From positions 1-34,951 of the forward strand of contig CAYJPG010000017.1 of assembly GCA_964371995.1 (NCBI GenBank): a DNA stretch of 34,951 nt, in the 5' to 3' direction. The notes under the pieces were generated by a model, which worked only from the letters and a program-made list of their open reading frames with translations, was not told the origin of the DNA and searched no databases. This document shows positions 16,835 to 24,628 of this stretch, piece by piece. Source of the stretch: SHZI01 sp964371995. GTDB taxonomy: Bacteria > Pseudomonadota > Gammaproteobacteria > Steroidobacterales > GCA-2729495. Both the position numbers and the translations under genes were made by a program. Numbering within the stretch: position 1 is the stretch's first letter; each line of letters begins with the position of its first letter.

Positions 16835-17413
16835 ATGCCAGTTACACTCCCCGCGCTGCCCTATGCAGCCGATGCACTCGAACCGCACTACTCCACTGAA
16901 AACCTCCAGCTGCATCACGGCAAGCACCACGCGGCCTATGTAAACAAGCTCAACGAACTGCAGCCGGACGCCAGCGACGCCAATCTCGAAGCGCTGGTCA
17001 AGACCAGCGTCGGCGGGGTATTCAACCAGGCGGCCCAGATCTGGAACCACACCTTCTTCTGGAACAGCATGAAGCCGAAGGGTGGCGGCAAGCCGGCCGG
17101 TGCGCTGGCCACAGCCATCGACCGCGATTTCGGCAGCTATGACAACTTCCGCAAGGAATTCATCAGCGCCGGCATGGCCCAGTTCGGCTCAGGCTGGACC
17201 TGGCTGGTCCTCGCCGAGGGCAAACTCAAGATCGTCACCACTGCCAATGCCGATACCCCGATAAAGGGCAGCGCGAAGCCGATCATCACGGCCGATGTGT
17301 GGGAACACGCCTACTATCCGACCTACAAGAACCTCCGCCAGAAGTTTCTCGAGGTCTTTCTCGACAATCTGGTGAACTGGGACTTTGCTGCGGCGAACTA
17401 CGCCAGAAAGTAA
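16835..17413 (+). CDS. sodB: Superoxide dismutase, Fe type
   Basis: The protein has 192 residues, matching bacterial Fe-SOD length. Metal ligands are in place: H27 (LHHGKHH), H72 (WNHTFFW), D154 and H158 (DVWEHAYY). Q68, three residues before the second-shell W-N-H, is the glutamine position typical of Fe-SOD; Mn enzymes usually carry the outer-sphere Gln elsewhere (near DVWEHAYY). GSGWTWL is present as well. It converts superoxide to hydrogen peroxide and oxygen in the cytoplasm. ATG 16835 is fixed by AGGAGA (16821-16826) 8 nt upstream; an earlier in-frame ATG at 16793 adds residues foreign to the family. It lies 50 bp after the GNAT-nitrilase gene and ends at a strong hairpin terminator. 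Fe versus cambialistic use is inferred only. Confidence 0.97.
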   Translation: MPVTLPALPYAADALEPHYSTENLQLHHGKHHAAYVNKLNELQPDASDANLEALVKTSVGGVFNQAAQIWNHTFFWNSMKPKGGGKPAGALATAIDRDFGSYDNFRKEFISAGMAQFGSGWTWLVLAEGKLKIVTTANADTPIKGSAKPIITADVWEHAYYPTYKNLRQKFLEVFLDNLVNWDFAAANYARK

Positions 17414-17447
17414 TTCCATCGCTGGCAGTCGCCGACTGCTGGCCGGC

Positions 17448-17482
17448 GCCCGTAGCTGACACGCTCTCAGCTACGGGCCTTT
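17448..17482. terminator. Hairpin terminator between convergent sodB and pqiC-like genes
   Basis: GCCCGTAGCTGA (17448-17459) and TCAGCTACGGGC (17467-17478) form a perfect 12-bp stem with a 7-nt loop, followed by CTTT on the plus strand. It should end sodB transcripts. The right arm overlaps the last codons and stop (17473-17471) of the convergent lipoprotein gene, so it probably also works in the other direction despite lacking a T-tract there. Confidence 0.75.
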
Positions 17483-18088
17483 GCCGACGGGCGCGGCAGC
17501 CAGACCTCGCGCGACATCCGCAGCAAAATCCGCGACCGTGGCGCTTAGCGCTGCGACACCGGTATCGGCTTTCAGCGGCAGGACGGCTGGACGGCTGTAG
17601 GTGCTTTGCCGTGGCGGAACCACGACCCTGCTCTTCTGGTCCGAGGCATACCACTGGACGACGAGTACGGCCTCACCCCCCGCATCCACATCGAAACGCG
17701 AGACCCGTGCCATCACGCGGAAATCCGCAGGCAGCTGCTGCGCCACTGGCACGACGACGACCTGCTCCGTACCGGCGGCGACGATGAGATCGTCGGCAAA
17801 GGTACTCACGAAAGCTGCCTCGAGCGGTTCTGCCCAGCGCTGGAATTCCAGAAACCTGATCTCGCCGCCTGTGCCACGGATGGCCATCTGCTGCCGGTCG
17901 AGGTATTCCGGCAACTCAAACGGACCAACCAGAATACGCCGGCCGGCGAGCGGCGGCATCGCCGGCGCAAGCGCTTCCGCACTGAGGGTGTAGAAACGCG
18001 CAGGCGCTGACGATCCGCAGGCATGCAGGCCGGCCGTTGCCACGAGCAGGACGAGATACCGGGCCATCCTGCGATGAAACACATTCAC
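17471..18088 (-). CDS. PqiC/ABC_trans_aux-type outer-membrane lipoprotein
   Basis: The protein has 205 residues. A signal peptide ends in the lipobox L-H-A-C (Cys24), so the mature protein should be lipid-anchored. The following sequence RFYTLSAEA, LVGPFELPEYLDR and ELRF-like FLEFQRWAEPLEAAF are the conserved blocks of the PqiC (DUF330, ABC-type transport auxiliary) family. Such lipoproteins accompany MCE proteins and probably dock the pathway at the outer membrane. GTG 18088 overlaps the mlaD-like stop (GTGA) and has GGAGGGAA 4-7 nt upstream; ATG 18067 (MARYL) is a possible shorter start. It is the last gene of the lipid-transport operon and ends in the shared hairpin with sodB. Pairing of a PqiC-type lipoprotein with a single-MCE MlaD and a STAS-MlaE is a mixed Mla/Pqi arrangement. 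Confidence 0.87.
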   Translation of the reverse strand: MNVFHRRMARYLVLLVATAGLHACGSSAPARFYTLSAEALAPAMPPLAGRRILVGPFELPEYLDRQQMAIRGTGGEIRFLEFQRWAEPLEAAFVSTFADDLIVAAGTEQVVVVPVAQQLPADFRVMARVSRFDVDAGGEAVLVVQWYASDQKSRVVVPPRQSTYSRPAVLPLKADTGVAALSATVADFAADVARGLAAAPVGKGP

Positions 18089-19107
18089 GGGCTTCCCTCC
18101 TGATCCGGTTTGCCGCGGACTAACGCTTCAGGCCGAAGCGCGAGATAGTCGGTCAACAGCCGCAGGCTGCGCGCCGCGCGCTGCACCTCGTCAAGTGTGC
18201 GAGCCAGCTCCACCTTGGCGGCACCCTCCTGACTCAACAAGGCTTCGGTTTCCTGCAGCACGCCCGCGCTGCGCTCCAACGCGACGGTCAGGGCAGCCAA
18301 TGCGTTACGCGCATCGTTGGCCAGTGGATCTACATGCTGGTCCAGCCTGGCCACCGCCAGTCGGGTTTCGTCGAGCGTCGCCGCAAGCGAATTTGCCGCA
18401 CGGCGCAGATCGCCGGGCAGCGCCTGTGTGTCAGGCGAATTCGCGAGCTTGTTCAGCCCCGCCAGGGCAGCTTCAAGGTCCGGCGAATTCGCCAGACGAT
18501 TCAGGCCGGAAAGTGTGCCCTCGAAGTCGGCGATCAACTGGTCGGAATCGACTTTTTCACCCAGGGCTTTTGCAAAACGCTGCATTCGCTCCAGCACCTG
18601 CTGGATGTCCGAGGGTACGCTCGGAATCTCCTGGTAGCGTGGTTTCACACCGCGAAACACGGCGGGCAGTTGCGGGTGGAAATCCAGCTGGATCAGCAGC
18701 TGCCCGGTAACAAAACTTTCAGTTTCCAGCTTGGCCCGCAGTCCGCGCCGGATCAGCCCGTCGATGAGTTCGCGCTGCCCGGTGCGCGGGAAGCGCTTCG
18801 GCTCGCCCTCGGGCGACATGACGGTGAACGTGTCCGGCAGGATCCGGAAAGTCACGGGAATACCAAAACGCTCTACGTCGGGGTCGGTCACCGCCTCGAT
18901 GCTGGTTACATAGCCGACCCGCACGCCCCGGAACAGCACGTTGGATCCGACCCGCAAGCCCTTTACCGAGCCGTCGAAGTAGGTGACGAGATAACGCTTG
19001 GAGGAAAACAGCTCGCTGCCGCCAAACACGATGACGGCCACGACCAGCAGGGCGACAGCACCCAGCACAAAGCTGCCGATGATTGCCGGGTTGCTCCGGT
19101 TGCTCAT
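18085..19107 (-). CDS. MCE-domain (MlaD-type) lipid-transport protein
   Basis: The protein has 340 residues. One N-terminal membrane helix (~8-30) precedes a single MCE domain (~38-115; YLVTYFDGSVKGLRVGSNV and FRGVRVGYVTSIE are its hallmark). A long helical/coiled tail contains two LANSPD repeats about 18 residues apart (LNRLANSPD and LNKLANSPD) and a Leu/Arg-rich end. Having one MCE domain, it is MlaD-like rather than PqiB-like. It forms a periplasmic hexameric ring with the inner-membrane ABC transporter for phospholipid or other hydrophobic substrates. ATG 19107 has AGGGG about 7 nt upstream and starts 24 bp after the mlaF-like stop. Its stop overlaps the PqiC-type gene. The direction and identity of the substrate are unknown. 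Confidence 0.9.
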   Translation of the reverse strand: MSNRSNPAIIGSFVLGAVALLVVAVIVFGGSELFSSKRYLVTYFDGSVKGLRVGSNVLFRGVRVGYVTSIEAVTDPDVERFGIPVTFRILPDTFTVMSPEGEPKRFPRTGQRELIDGLIRRGLRAKLETESFVTGQLLIQLDFHPQLPAVFRGVKPRYQEIPSVPSDIQQVLERMQRFAKALGEKVDSDQLIADFEGTLSGLNRLANSPDLEAALAGLNKLANSPDTQALPGDLRRAANSLAATLDETRLAVARLDQHVDPLANDARNALAALTVALERSAGVLQETEALLSQEGAAKVELARTLDEVQRAARSLRLLTDYLALRPEALVRGKPDQEGSP

Positions 19108-19131
19108 GTCACTACCCCTGCCCGCATTTCA

Positions 19132-19917
19132 TCATGCGCCAGTCAGGGAGGCGGGTTCAACGCCCCGCCAGAGAAACTCACGGACCCGGTCGTCGGGACA
19201 ATGGTCGCGCAGCTCACGCGGATTGCCGGTTGCCAGTTGGGTTTTCGTTTCCGTGTCGAGAAACACTGAATTGGTACCGATCGCCATGATGCTCGCCAGC
19301 TCATGCGTGACCATCACGATGGTGGTCTGCAGCGTATCGCGCAGTTCCAGGATCAGGTCATCCAGCAGCTTGGCGCTGACCGGATCGAGGCCCGCCGAGG
19401 GCTCGTCGAAAAACAGGATATCCGGATCCATGGCCATAGCGCGCGCCAGTCCGACACGTTTCTTCATGCCGCCGGAAATCTCGTTGGGATAGTAGTCTTC
19501 AAAACCGGTGAGACCGACCAGCGCCAGCTTGTAGGCGGCGACCGCACGAATCTCCGCCTCACCGAGCTGCGTGTACTGCCGCAGTGGCAGGCCGATGTTC
19601 TCCGCCAGCGTCATGGAACTCCACAGCGCCCCCGACTGGAACAGCACGCCGAAGTGGCGCTTCATGAGATCCCGGTCGGCATCGCTGCCCTGCCAGAAAC
19701 TGGCACCATCGTAGAACACATCGCCATGTGCCGGCGGCTTCAAGCCGACCAGATGCCGTAGCAGTGTGCTCTTGCCGCAGCCACTTCCGCCCATAATCAC
19801 GAAGATATCGCCGCGACGGACTTCGAAATTCAGATCCTGCTGAATCACGAAGTCACCATAGGCCATGCTCATGTTCCGCACGACGATCTGTGCCTGTCCT
19901 GCGTCTGCAGCGGCCAT
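19132..19917 (-). CDS. MlaF-type ABC transporter ATPase
   Basis: The protein has 261 residues with all ATPase motifs: Walker A G43-G-S-G-C-G-K49-S-T, Q-loop FQSGAL (~93-98), signature ISGGM (147-151), Walker B ILFFDEP (D171, E172), and switch His205 (VTHE). The FQSGALWSSMT and SGGMKKRVGLARA forms are typical of Mla/Mkl (MCE-linked) ATPases. It powers the MlaE permease at the cytoplasmic face. Start ATG 19917 shares one base with the mlaE stop (TGATG), showing coupling. Length is near that of E. coli MlaF (269). A canonical toluene-tolerance/Ttg2A-like annotation is likely in databases, but the substrate is not shown. Confidence 0.93.
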   Translation of the reverse strand: MAAADAGQAQIVVRNMSMAYGDFVIQQDLNFEVRRGDIFVIMGGSGCGKSTLLRHLVGLKPPAHGDVFYDGASFWQGSDADRDLMKRHFGVLFQSGALWSSMTLAENIGLPLRQYTQLGEAEIRAVAAYKLALVGLTGFEDYYPNEISGGMKKRVGLARAMAMDPDILFFDEPSAGLDPVSAKLLDDLILELRDTLQTTIVMVTHELASIMAIGTNSVFLDTETKTQLATGNPRELRDHCPDDRVREFLWRGVEPASLTGA

Positions 19918-21065
19918 CAGATATTCAACACCGTATAGATCACGGTAAGCACAGAAGCACTGATGACGATGAGCAGAATGCCCATCACCACCGCTCCGGT
20001 GGTTGATTCGCCCACCGCCTGGGCGCTGTTGCCGCAGGCCATGCCCTGCTGGCAGCCTGCTACCGTGACGAGCGTGCCGTAAACCAGGGACTTGAACAGC
20101 CCGCCGAACAGATCATGCAGCTGCACTGCGCCAAAGGTCTGTTCCAGGTACTGAACGAAACTGATATCCAGCATGGCGAGCGTAGCCACCATGCCACCCG
20201 CAATACCCAGCAGATCGGCGTAGAGGGTAAGCAACGGCATCATGACAATCAGTGCGATCGCCCTGGGCAACACCAGGAAGTCCATCGGGTTCAGGCCCAG
20301 CGCACGGAGCGCATCGATCTCCTCGTTCACTTTCATGGTGCCGAGCTGGGCGGCAAACGCCGCTCCCGTGCGGCCGGCCATGATGATGCCGGTCATGATG
20401 GCTGCCATTTCCCGCACCATGGCGACAGCCACCAGGTTGGCCACATAAATGCCGGCGCCAAACTGTTCCATCTGGTAGGCACCCACGAAGGCGAAGATCA
20501 CACCGATAAGAAAGCTGATGACGCTGACGATACCCAGCGCCTGCGCGCCGGCCTGGTAAAAAAAACTCATCAGATCAGCCCGGTCGAACACAGCCCGCCC
20601 ACGCAGCAGCCGGCCGAAGGATTGTGTCAATCCACCAAGGAAAGCGAGCAGGTCCCGGGCGTGATCCAGCGTCTGCTGTGTCGCCTTGCCGACCCCCACG
20701 ACCAGGCTGTCAGCCGAACGGGTACGGCGTACCCCGGCCCGTTCCGGAACAGCAAAGGCGAGGTCCAGCAGCTTCCGCGCGCCTTCGGGCAGCCCTGTCG
20801 TGTCGAGCGCAGCATTCCGGCTTTCTGCCGCCTGCCGTACCGCACGCAGAAAAATCATGAGGCCGGTATCCCAGCGACCCAGCGCCTGCGTATCGAACTC
20901 GATTCGTGCCGGCGCCTCCCGCTCAGCCAGTTCAGTCAACAGGGCTGCCGTCGCAGACCGGGTGCCAGCCAAAAGCCAGTCACCGCCAAGCCGGATGAGC
21001 AGCACGCCTGAACCGGGGCGCTCACAGTGGATCGAGGCATTGGTCGTGCTGGCAGGCTCAGGCAT
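19917..21065 (-). CDS. MlaE-type ABC permease with N-terminal STAS-like domain
   Basis: The protein has 382 residues. The first ~115 residues are soluble (LIRLGGDWLLAGT, RIEFDTQALGRWDTGLMIFL, ALDTTGLPEGARKLLDLA) and match a STAS-like fold. The remaining ~265 residues are an MlaE/YrbE permease with FYQAGAQALGIVSVISFLIG, MVREMAAIMTGIIMAGRTGAAFAAQLGTMKVNEEIDALRALG and a closing NSAQAVGESTTGAVV segment, all diagnostic of the family. It forms the transmembrane path of the lipid ABC system. Fusion of STAS with MlaE is a known variant; in E. coli the STAS protein MlaB is separate. First gene of the four-gene operon. The start is ATG 21065; no strong RBS was seen. Confidence 0.9.
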   Translation of the reverse strand: MPEPASTTNASIHCERPGSGVLLIRLGGDWLLAGTRSATAALLTELAEREAPARIEFDTQALGRWDTGLMIFLRAVRQAAESRNAALDTTGLPEGARKLLDLAFAVPERAGVRRTRSADSLVVGVGKATQQTLDHARDLLAFLGGLTQSFGRLLRGRAVFDRADLMSFFYQAGAQALGIVSVISFLIGVIFAFVGAYQMEQFGAGIYVANLVAVAMVREMAAIMTGIIMAGRTGAAFAAQLGTMKVNEEIDALRALGLNPMDFLVLPRAIALIVMMPLLTLYADLLGIAGGMVATLAMLDISFVQYLEQTFGAVQLHDLFGGLFKSLVYGTLVTVAGCQQGMACGNSAQAVGESTTGAVVMGILLIVISASVLTVIYTVLNI

Positions 21066-21220
21066 CGACGGATGCTCGCAGCTGGGTCACTGAAGCAGAG
21101 GTTAGCCGACCAGCCGGCAGGTGCCCAGCCTGAAATTATCGGCGCACTGCATGATCCGGACCGGCAAGGCAGCATGCTAGGATGGATCTCTTCTTTCGAC
21201 TGCCGCGGAAAGGGAGTGCC
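21066..21220. promoter_or_regulatory. Divergent intergenic region, mlaE-like operon versus mscS-like genes
   Basis: About 155 bp, the longest non-coding stretch here. On the minus strand GATAAT (revcomp of 21135-21140) is a good -10-like hexamer about 70 bp before mlaE, but no TTGACA-like box is at the right distance. On the plus strand TGCTAGGAT (ending 21182 or so) could be an extended -10. Both are weak. AGGGAG at 21211-21216 is the mscS RBS. Confidence 0.3.
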
Positions 21221-22291
21221 ATGCTCGAAAAATGGTTGGGCCCGATATTCCGCTGGGTCGAGTTCATCGGTCCCAATCCGTTTCTGCAAGCCGTCGTCAT
21301 CGTCGTGCTGTTTCTGGTCCTCGGCAAGATCGTGGACTGGCTGACGGGGGCCGGGCTGGATCGGGTGCTGATCCGCTGGGACAGCGGCGGCCGGCTCGGC
21401 GGCATCGGTCACACGACACTGTTCCGTACCATCGCCCTGCTCGGCCTGCTGGTAGCCGCAGAAGTGCTGCCGATGACACCGCTGCTGACGCGGCTGACGA
21501 CCGCCTTCATCCTGAGCTTGCTGATTCTGGTCTGGGTCAGCGCCACGATCCGGGCCGGACGTCTGGTCGTGGAGACCACCAGTCTCCGGCCATCGCCACC
21601 GCCCTGGGCACGGCCGGCCACAGTGCCGCTGTTCAACATGCTCCTGCGCATCATGATGGCGCTGGTCGGCGTGTATCTGATCCTGCTGGCATGGGACGTC
21701 AACGTCACGGGCCTCGTCGCTTCAGCCGGTATCGTCGGCCTCGCGCTCTCCTTCGCTGCCCAGGACACGCTCGGCAACCTTTTCGCCGGCGTCGCCATCC
21801 TCATCGACCAACCCTACCGGATCGACGACTACATCGTGCTGGACTCCGGGGAACGTGGGCGCGTAACGCACATCGGTTTGCGCAGCACGCGCCTTCTGAC
21901 CCGCGATGACGAGGAGATCAGCATTCCCAACGGCATCATGGGACGCGCCAAGATCGTCAACGAATCGGGCGGCCCGCACGTCAAGTACCGCCTGCGCGTC
22001 CCGGTCGGCGTTGCCTATGGCTCGGACATCGATCAGGTCATCGCCTGCCTGATGAAAATCTCGGCAGACCATCCCAACGTGTGCCGCGATCCGGAACCGC
22101 GGGTACGCCTGCGGACCTTTGGCGATTCGAGCATCGGTTTCGAACTGCTGGTCTGGATCGCGGAGCCGGTATTGCGGGGGCTCGTGCTTCACGAACTGAA
22201 TTGCGAGGTGTATCGCAGCTTCGCGCGAGAAGGCATTGCCATCCCCTTCCCGCAGCGCGATGTACACATCAGGGACTGGCGCACACCATGA
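21221..22291 (+). CDS. MscS-family mechanosensitive channel (first of a pair)
   Basis: The protein has 356 residues. Several N-terminal helices lead to the conserved pore helix TM3 (GLVASAGIVGLALSFAAQDTLGNLFAGV, about residues 180-207), then the MscS beta domain (IDQPYRIDDYIVLDSGERGRVTHIGLRSTRLLTRDDEEISIPNG) and the C-terminal alpha/beta region. It should be an inner-membrane channel that opens on hypo-osmotic shock. ATG 21221 has AGGGAG with a 4-nt gap; an in-frame ATG at 21182 adds a 13-residue leader and is less likely. The gene ends with TGA inside the next gene's start (ATGA), so the two mscS genes are coupled. Confidence 0.9.
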   Translation: MLEKWLGPIFRWVEFIGPNPFLQAVVIVVLFLVLGKIVDWLTGAGLDRVLIRWDSGGRLGGIGHTTLFRTIALLGLLVAAEVLPMTPLLTRLTTAFILSLLILVWVSATIRAGRLVVETTSLRPSPPPWARPATVPLFNMLLRIMMALVGVYLILLAWDVNVTGLVASAGIVGLALSFAAQDTLGNLFAGVAILIDQPYRIDDYIVLDSGERGRVTHIGLRSTRLLTRDDEEISIPNGIMGRAKIVNESGGPHVKYRLRVPVGVAYGSDIDQVIACLMKISADHPNVCRDPEPRVRLRTFGDSSIGFELLVWIAEPVLRGLVLHELNCEVYRSFAREGIAIPFPQRDVHIRDWRTP

Positions 22292-23205
22292 TCGAGGAAA
22301 TCCAGGCATGGTTGCAGGATCCGGTGATGGCGCGGATCGCGACCAGCCTGCTGGTGCTTCTGGCCGTAGTGATCGCAGTCCAGATCCTGCACCGCATGCT
22401 GGTTCACTACATCAGCGACAGTGGCCGCCGCTACCACATGCGCAAGGCGGTGACAGCCCTTGGCTATCTGCTGGGTATCTTTCTGCTGTCGCTGGTGTTC
22501 AGCGACAAGCTGTCGAGCCTCACGATCGCCTTTGGCGTGGCCGGCGCCGGCATCGCCTTTGCCTTGCAGGAAGTGATCGCCAGCATTGCCGGCTGGGTTG
22601 CCGTGTCCTTCGGCCGCTTCTACCAGGTCGGCGACCGCGTCCAGCTCGGCGGCATCATGGGCGATGTCATCGATATCGGCGTGCTGCGCACCACACTGAT
22701 GGAGTGCGGCGGCTGGGTCAGAGGCGATGCCTACAACGGCCGGATCGTGCGTGTCGCCAACAGCTTCATCTTCAAGGAACCGGTCTACAACTACTCGGCC
22801 GACTTTCCCTTCCTGTGGGACGAACTGGTGCTCCCGGTACGCTATGGCAGCAACCAGAAACTGGCGAGGAAAATATTCTCCGAAGCGCTGGTAGCGGTAA
22901 CCGGTAAGTTCTCGGCCGCTTCGAAATCTGTCTGGACACAGATGAAGCATCGCTACCTGCTTGAAGATGCCCGGGTAGACCCGATGGTGACCATGGTCGC
23001 CAACGACAACTGGGTGGAATACACGTTGCGCTATGTGGTGGACTACAAGAAACGTCGCCTCACCAAGGACCTGATCACGGAGAAACTGCTGGAAGCCATT
23101 GACCAGACCGATGGGCAGGTCCGCCTCGGCTCACAGACCATAGAACTGGTCTCCGTGGCACCGCTGGATGTGACGATGAAAACGTCCGGCGTCAGCGCAG
23201 ACTGA
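22288..23205 (+). CDS. MscS-family mechanosensitive channel (second of a pair)
   Basis: The protein has 305 residues. Three N-terminal helices end in an MscS-type TM3 (IAFGVAGAGIAFALQEVIASIAGWVAVSF), followed by FYQVGDRVQLGGIMGDVIDIGVLRTTL, the beta domain. It then diverges from the first protein: a loop with MECGGWVRGDAYNGRIVRVANSF, and a Lys-rich C-terminal part. It is thus a different subfamily, not a recent duplicate. ATG 22288 overlaps the previous stop (ATGA). The 3' end overlaps the convergent flavocytochrome gene by 14 bp. Mixed channels could be possible but there is no evidence for that. Confidence 0.88.
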   Translation: MIEEIQAWLQDPVMARIATSLLVLLAVVIAVQILHRMLVHYISDSGRRYHMRKAVTALGYLLGIFLLSLVFSDKLSSLTIAFGVAGAGIAFALQEVIASIAGWVAVSFGRFYQVGDRVQLGGIMGDVIDIGVLRTTLMECGGWVRGDAYNGRIVRVANSFIFKEPVYNYSADFPFLWDELVLPVRYGSNQKLARKIFSEALVAVTGKFSAASKSVWTQMKHRYLLEDARVDPMVTMVANDNWVEYTLRYVVDYKKRRLTKDLITEKLLEAIDQTDGQVRLGSQTIELVSVAPLDVTMKTSGVSAD

Positions 23206-24628
23206 AAATCAGCATGGCCGCGAGCAGCGCAAAAACAACCGACAACGCCTGCCAGCGGCGTCGACGATCGATCCGCCCCTTGCCTGCACTGAAGTCGAAG
23301 CGCTCATAGTGAATCGCATCCTGCTGCAGGCCGGCCGCCAGCAGCGCATCTGAAGCAACTTCCATCATCCGTCCGGGGCCACAAAGCATGGCAACCGCAT
23401 CATGCGGCGCGATGCCAGCGAGACTTTCCCGGATATGCGTTGCATCGACCGGGCCTCGCTTGCACTTCACACCAAGGGGCCCCTCGTCCATCAGGAAACT
23501 GACCGACAGATCAAGCTCTGCCCGCAGCGCGTCCAGTCGCCCGACATCAACCACCTCGCGCTGGTTGCGCACCGCGCACAGCAGGCGATACGGCCGCCGG
23601 TCCTTCCTGACCGCTGCATCGCCGAGAATGCCGATTACGGGTGCAATACCAACCCCACCTGCGATCAGCATGACCGGACCATCGCCCGGCGGCAGAACAA
23701 AGCTGCCATGGGGTCCGTCGATGGCCACGCGTGTACCGGGCGCCAGCTGTGCAAAGTCTCGCGTGCAGTCGCCCACCTCGCCCACGATCAGACGCAGCAG
23801 CGGCAGTTCCGCAGGTGCGGATGCGATCGAGAAGGGATGGTCATGAAACGGCGGGCGGTTCGGCGCGATGCTCAACCAGATGAACTGACCCGCCTGGAAA
23901 CGCAGCGCCGTATCGGCCGGACCACGCAGAATTATCTCAACGGCACGCTCGCTGACACGCGCAACCTGCGCCACCTGCCAGCCCTCACGCCACATGCGCT
24001 TTGGCCGGATGAGGTAAATCAGCACTATCGCCGTGCCCGCCATGACCGCCAGTGCGAGCCAGACCAGACGCACCGGAACTTCGCCCGTATAGACCCCGTT
24101 AGCCACCGCATGATGCACGCTCAGAACCGTAACGACGATGGCCAGCGGACCGTGTGATGCACGCCAATACTCGTAGCGGGCCCACGGCCGGGTACGCAAC
24201 ACCGCCAGCATGACGATGACGATCAGGCCTGCCAGCGCAAATACGCCACTGCGCAGGCGGGCGCTCGCGAGCATGTACAGCAACCGCTTCCATGCCATCG
24301 CCGGATTGTCCAGCGCAACTGCCACCACATAACCCAGCGGGTGAAGTATCGCGAATACCAGCAGCGTGCCCGCAGCCACACGATGAAAACCCATGGTGCG
24401 ATCGATGCCGATCCGTCCGGAAAGGTTTTCGAAGCGGCCCGAACTCAGAAACTGCAGATGCAGTAATGCCGCGGTTGTCAGCCCCAGGGCCGTTGCGAAT
24501 TCGCTGAGCGGACGCGAAGCCTCGATACCGGTCGCATAGCCGATGAGCATCGGCAGGGCTGCGAGTCCCGCATAGAGCAGCGCCAGCACGGGACCCGGCA
24601 GACCGACGCCAGATCCTCTAGTCGCCAT
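23192..24628 (-). CDS. Ferric-reductase-like flavocytochrome (FRD/FNR type)
   Basis: The protein has 478 residues. Six hydrophobic segments in the first ~210 residues carry His pairs for haem b (GFHRVAAGTLLVFAILHPLGY and HGPLAIVVTVLSVHHA). A FAD-binding domain follows (FQAGQFIWLSIAP, HDHPFSIASAP), then an NAD(P)-binding domain (AGGVGIAPVIGIL; LCGPGRMM). This is the NOX/ferric reductase layout: electrons from NAD(P)H pass via FAD and two haems across the membrane. The acceptor (Fe3+, oxygen, or a periplasmic partner) is unknown. A final hydrophobic segment (LSVVFALLAAMLIFSL) at the C-terminus is unusual. ATG 24628 overlaps the antiporter stop by 11 bp; no clear RBS is seen, so translation may rely on coupling. 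A TTG at 24643 is an alternative. Confidence 0.85.
   Translation of the reverse strand: MATRGSGVGLPGPVLALLYAGLAALPMLIGYATGIEASRPLSEFATALGLTTAALLHLQFLSSGRFENLSGRIGIDRTMGFHRVAAGTLLVFAILHPLGYVVAVALDNPAMAWKRLLYMLASARLRSGVFALAGLIVIVMLAVLRTRPWARYEYWRASHGPLAIVVTVLSVHHAVANGVYTGEVPVRLVWLALAVMAGTAIVLIYLIRPKRMWREGWQVAQVARVSERAVEIILRGPADTALRFQAGQFIWLSIAPNRPPFHDHPFSIASAPAELPLLRLIVGEVGDCTRDFAQLAPGTRVAIDGPHGSFVLPPGDGPVMLIAGGVGIAPVIGILGDAAVRKDRRPYRLLCAVRNQREVVDVGRLDALRAELDLSVSFLMDEGPLGVKCKRGPVDATHIRESLAGIAPHDAVAMLCGPGRMMEVASDALLAAGLQQDAIHYERFDFSAGKGRIDRRRRWQALSVVFALLAAMLIFSLR

Noticed and set aside
18421..18500. Repeated GGCGAATTCGC stretches as a possible direct-repeat element
   Set aside because: They encode the LANSPD repeats of the MlaD tail, so they are explained by protein-level repetition.
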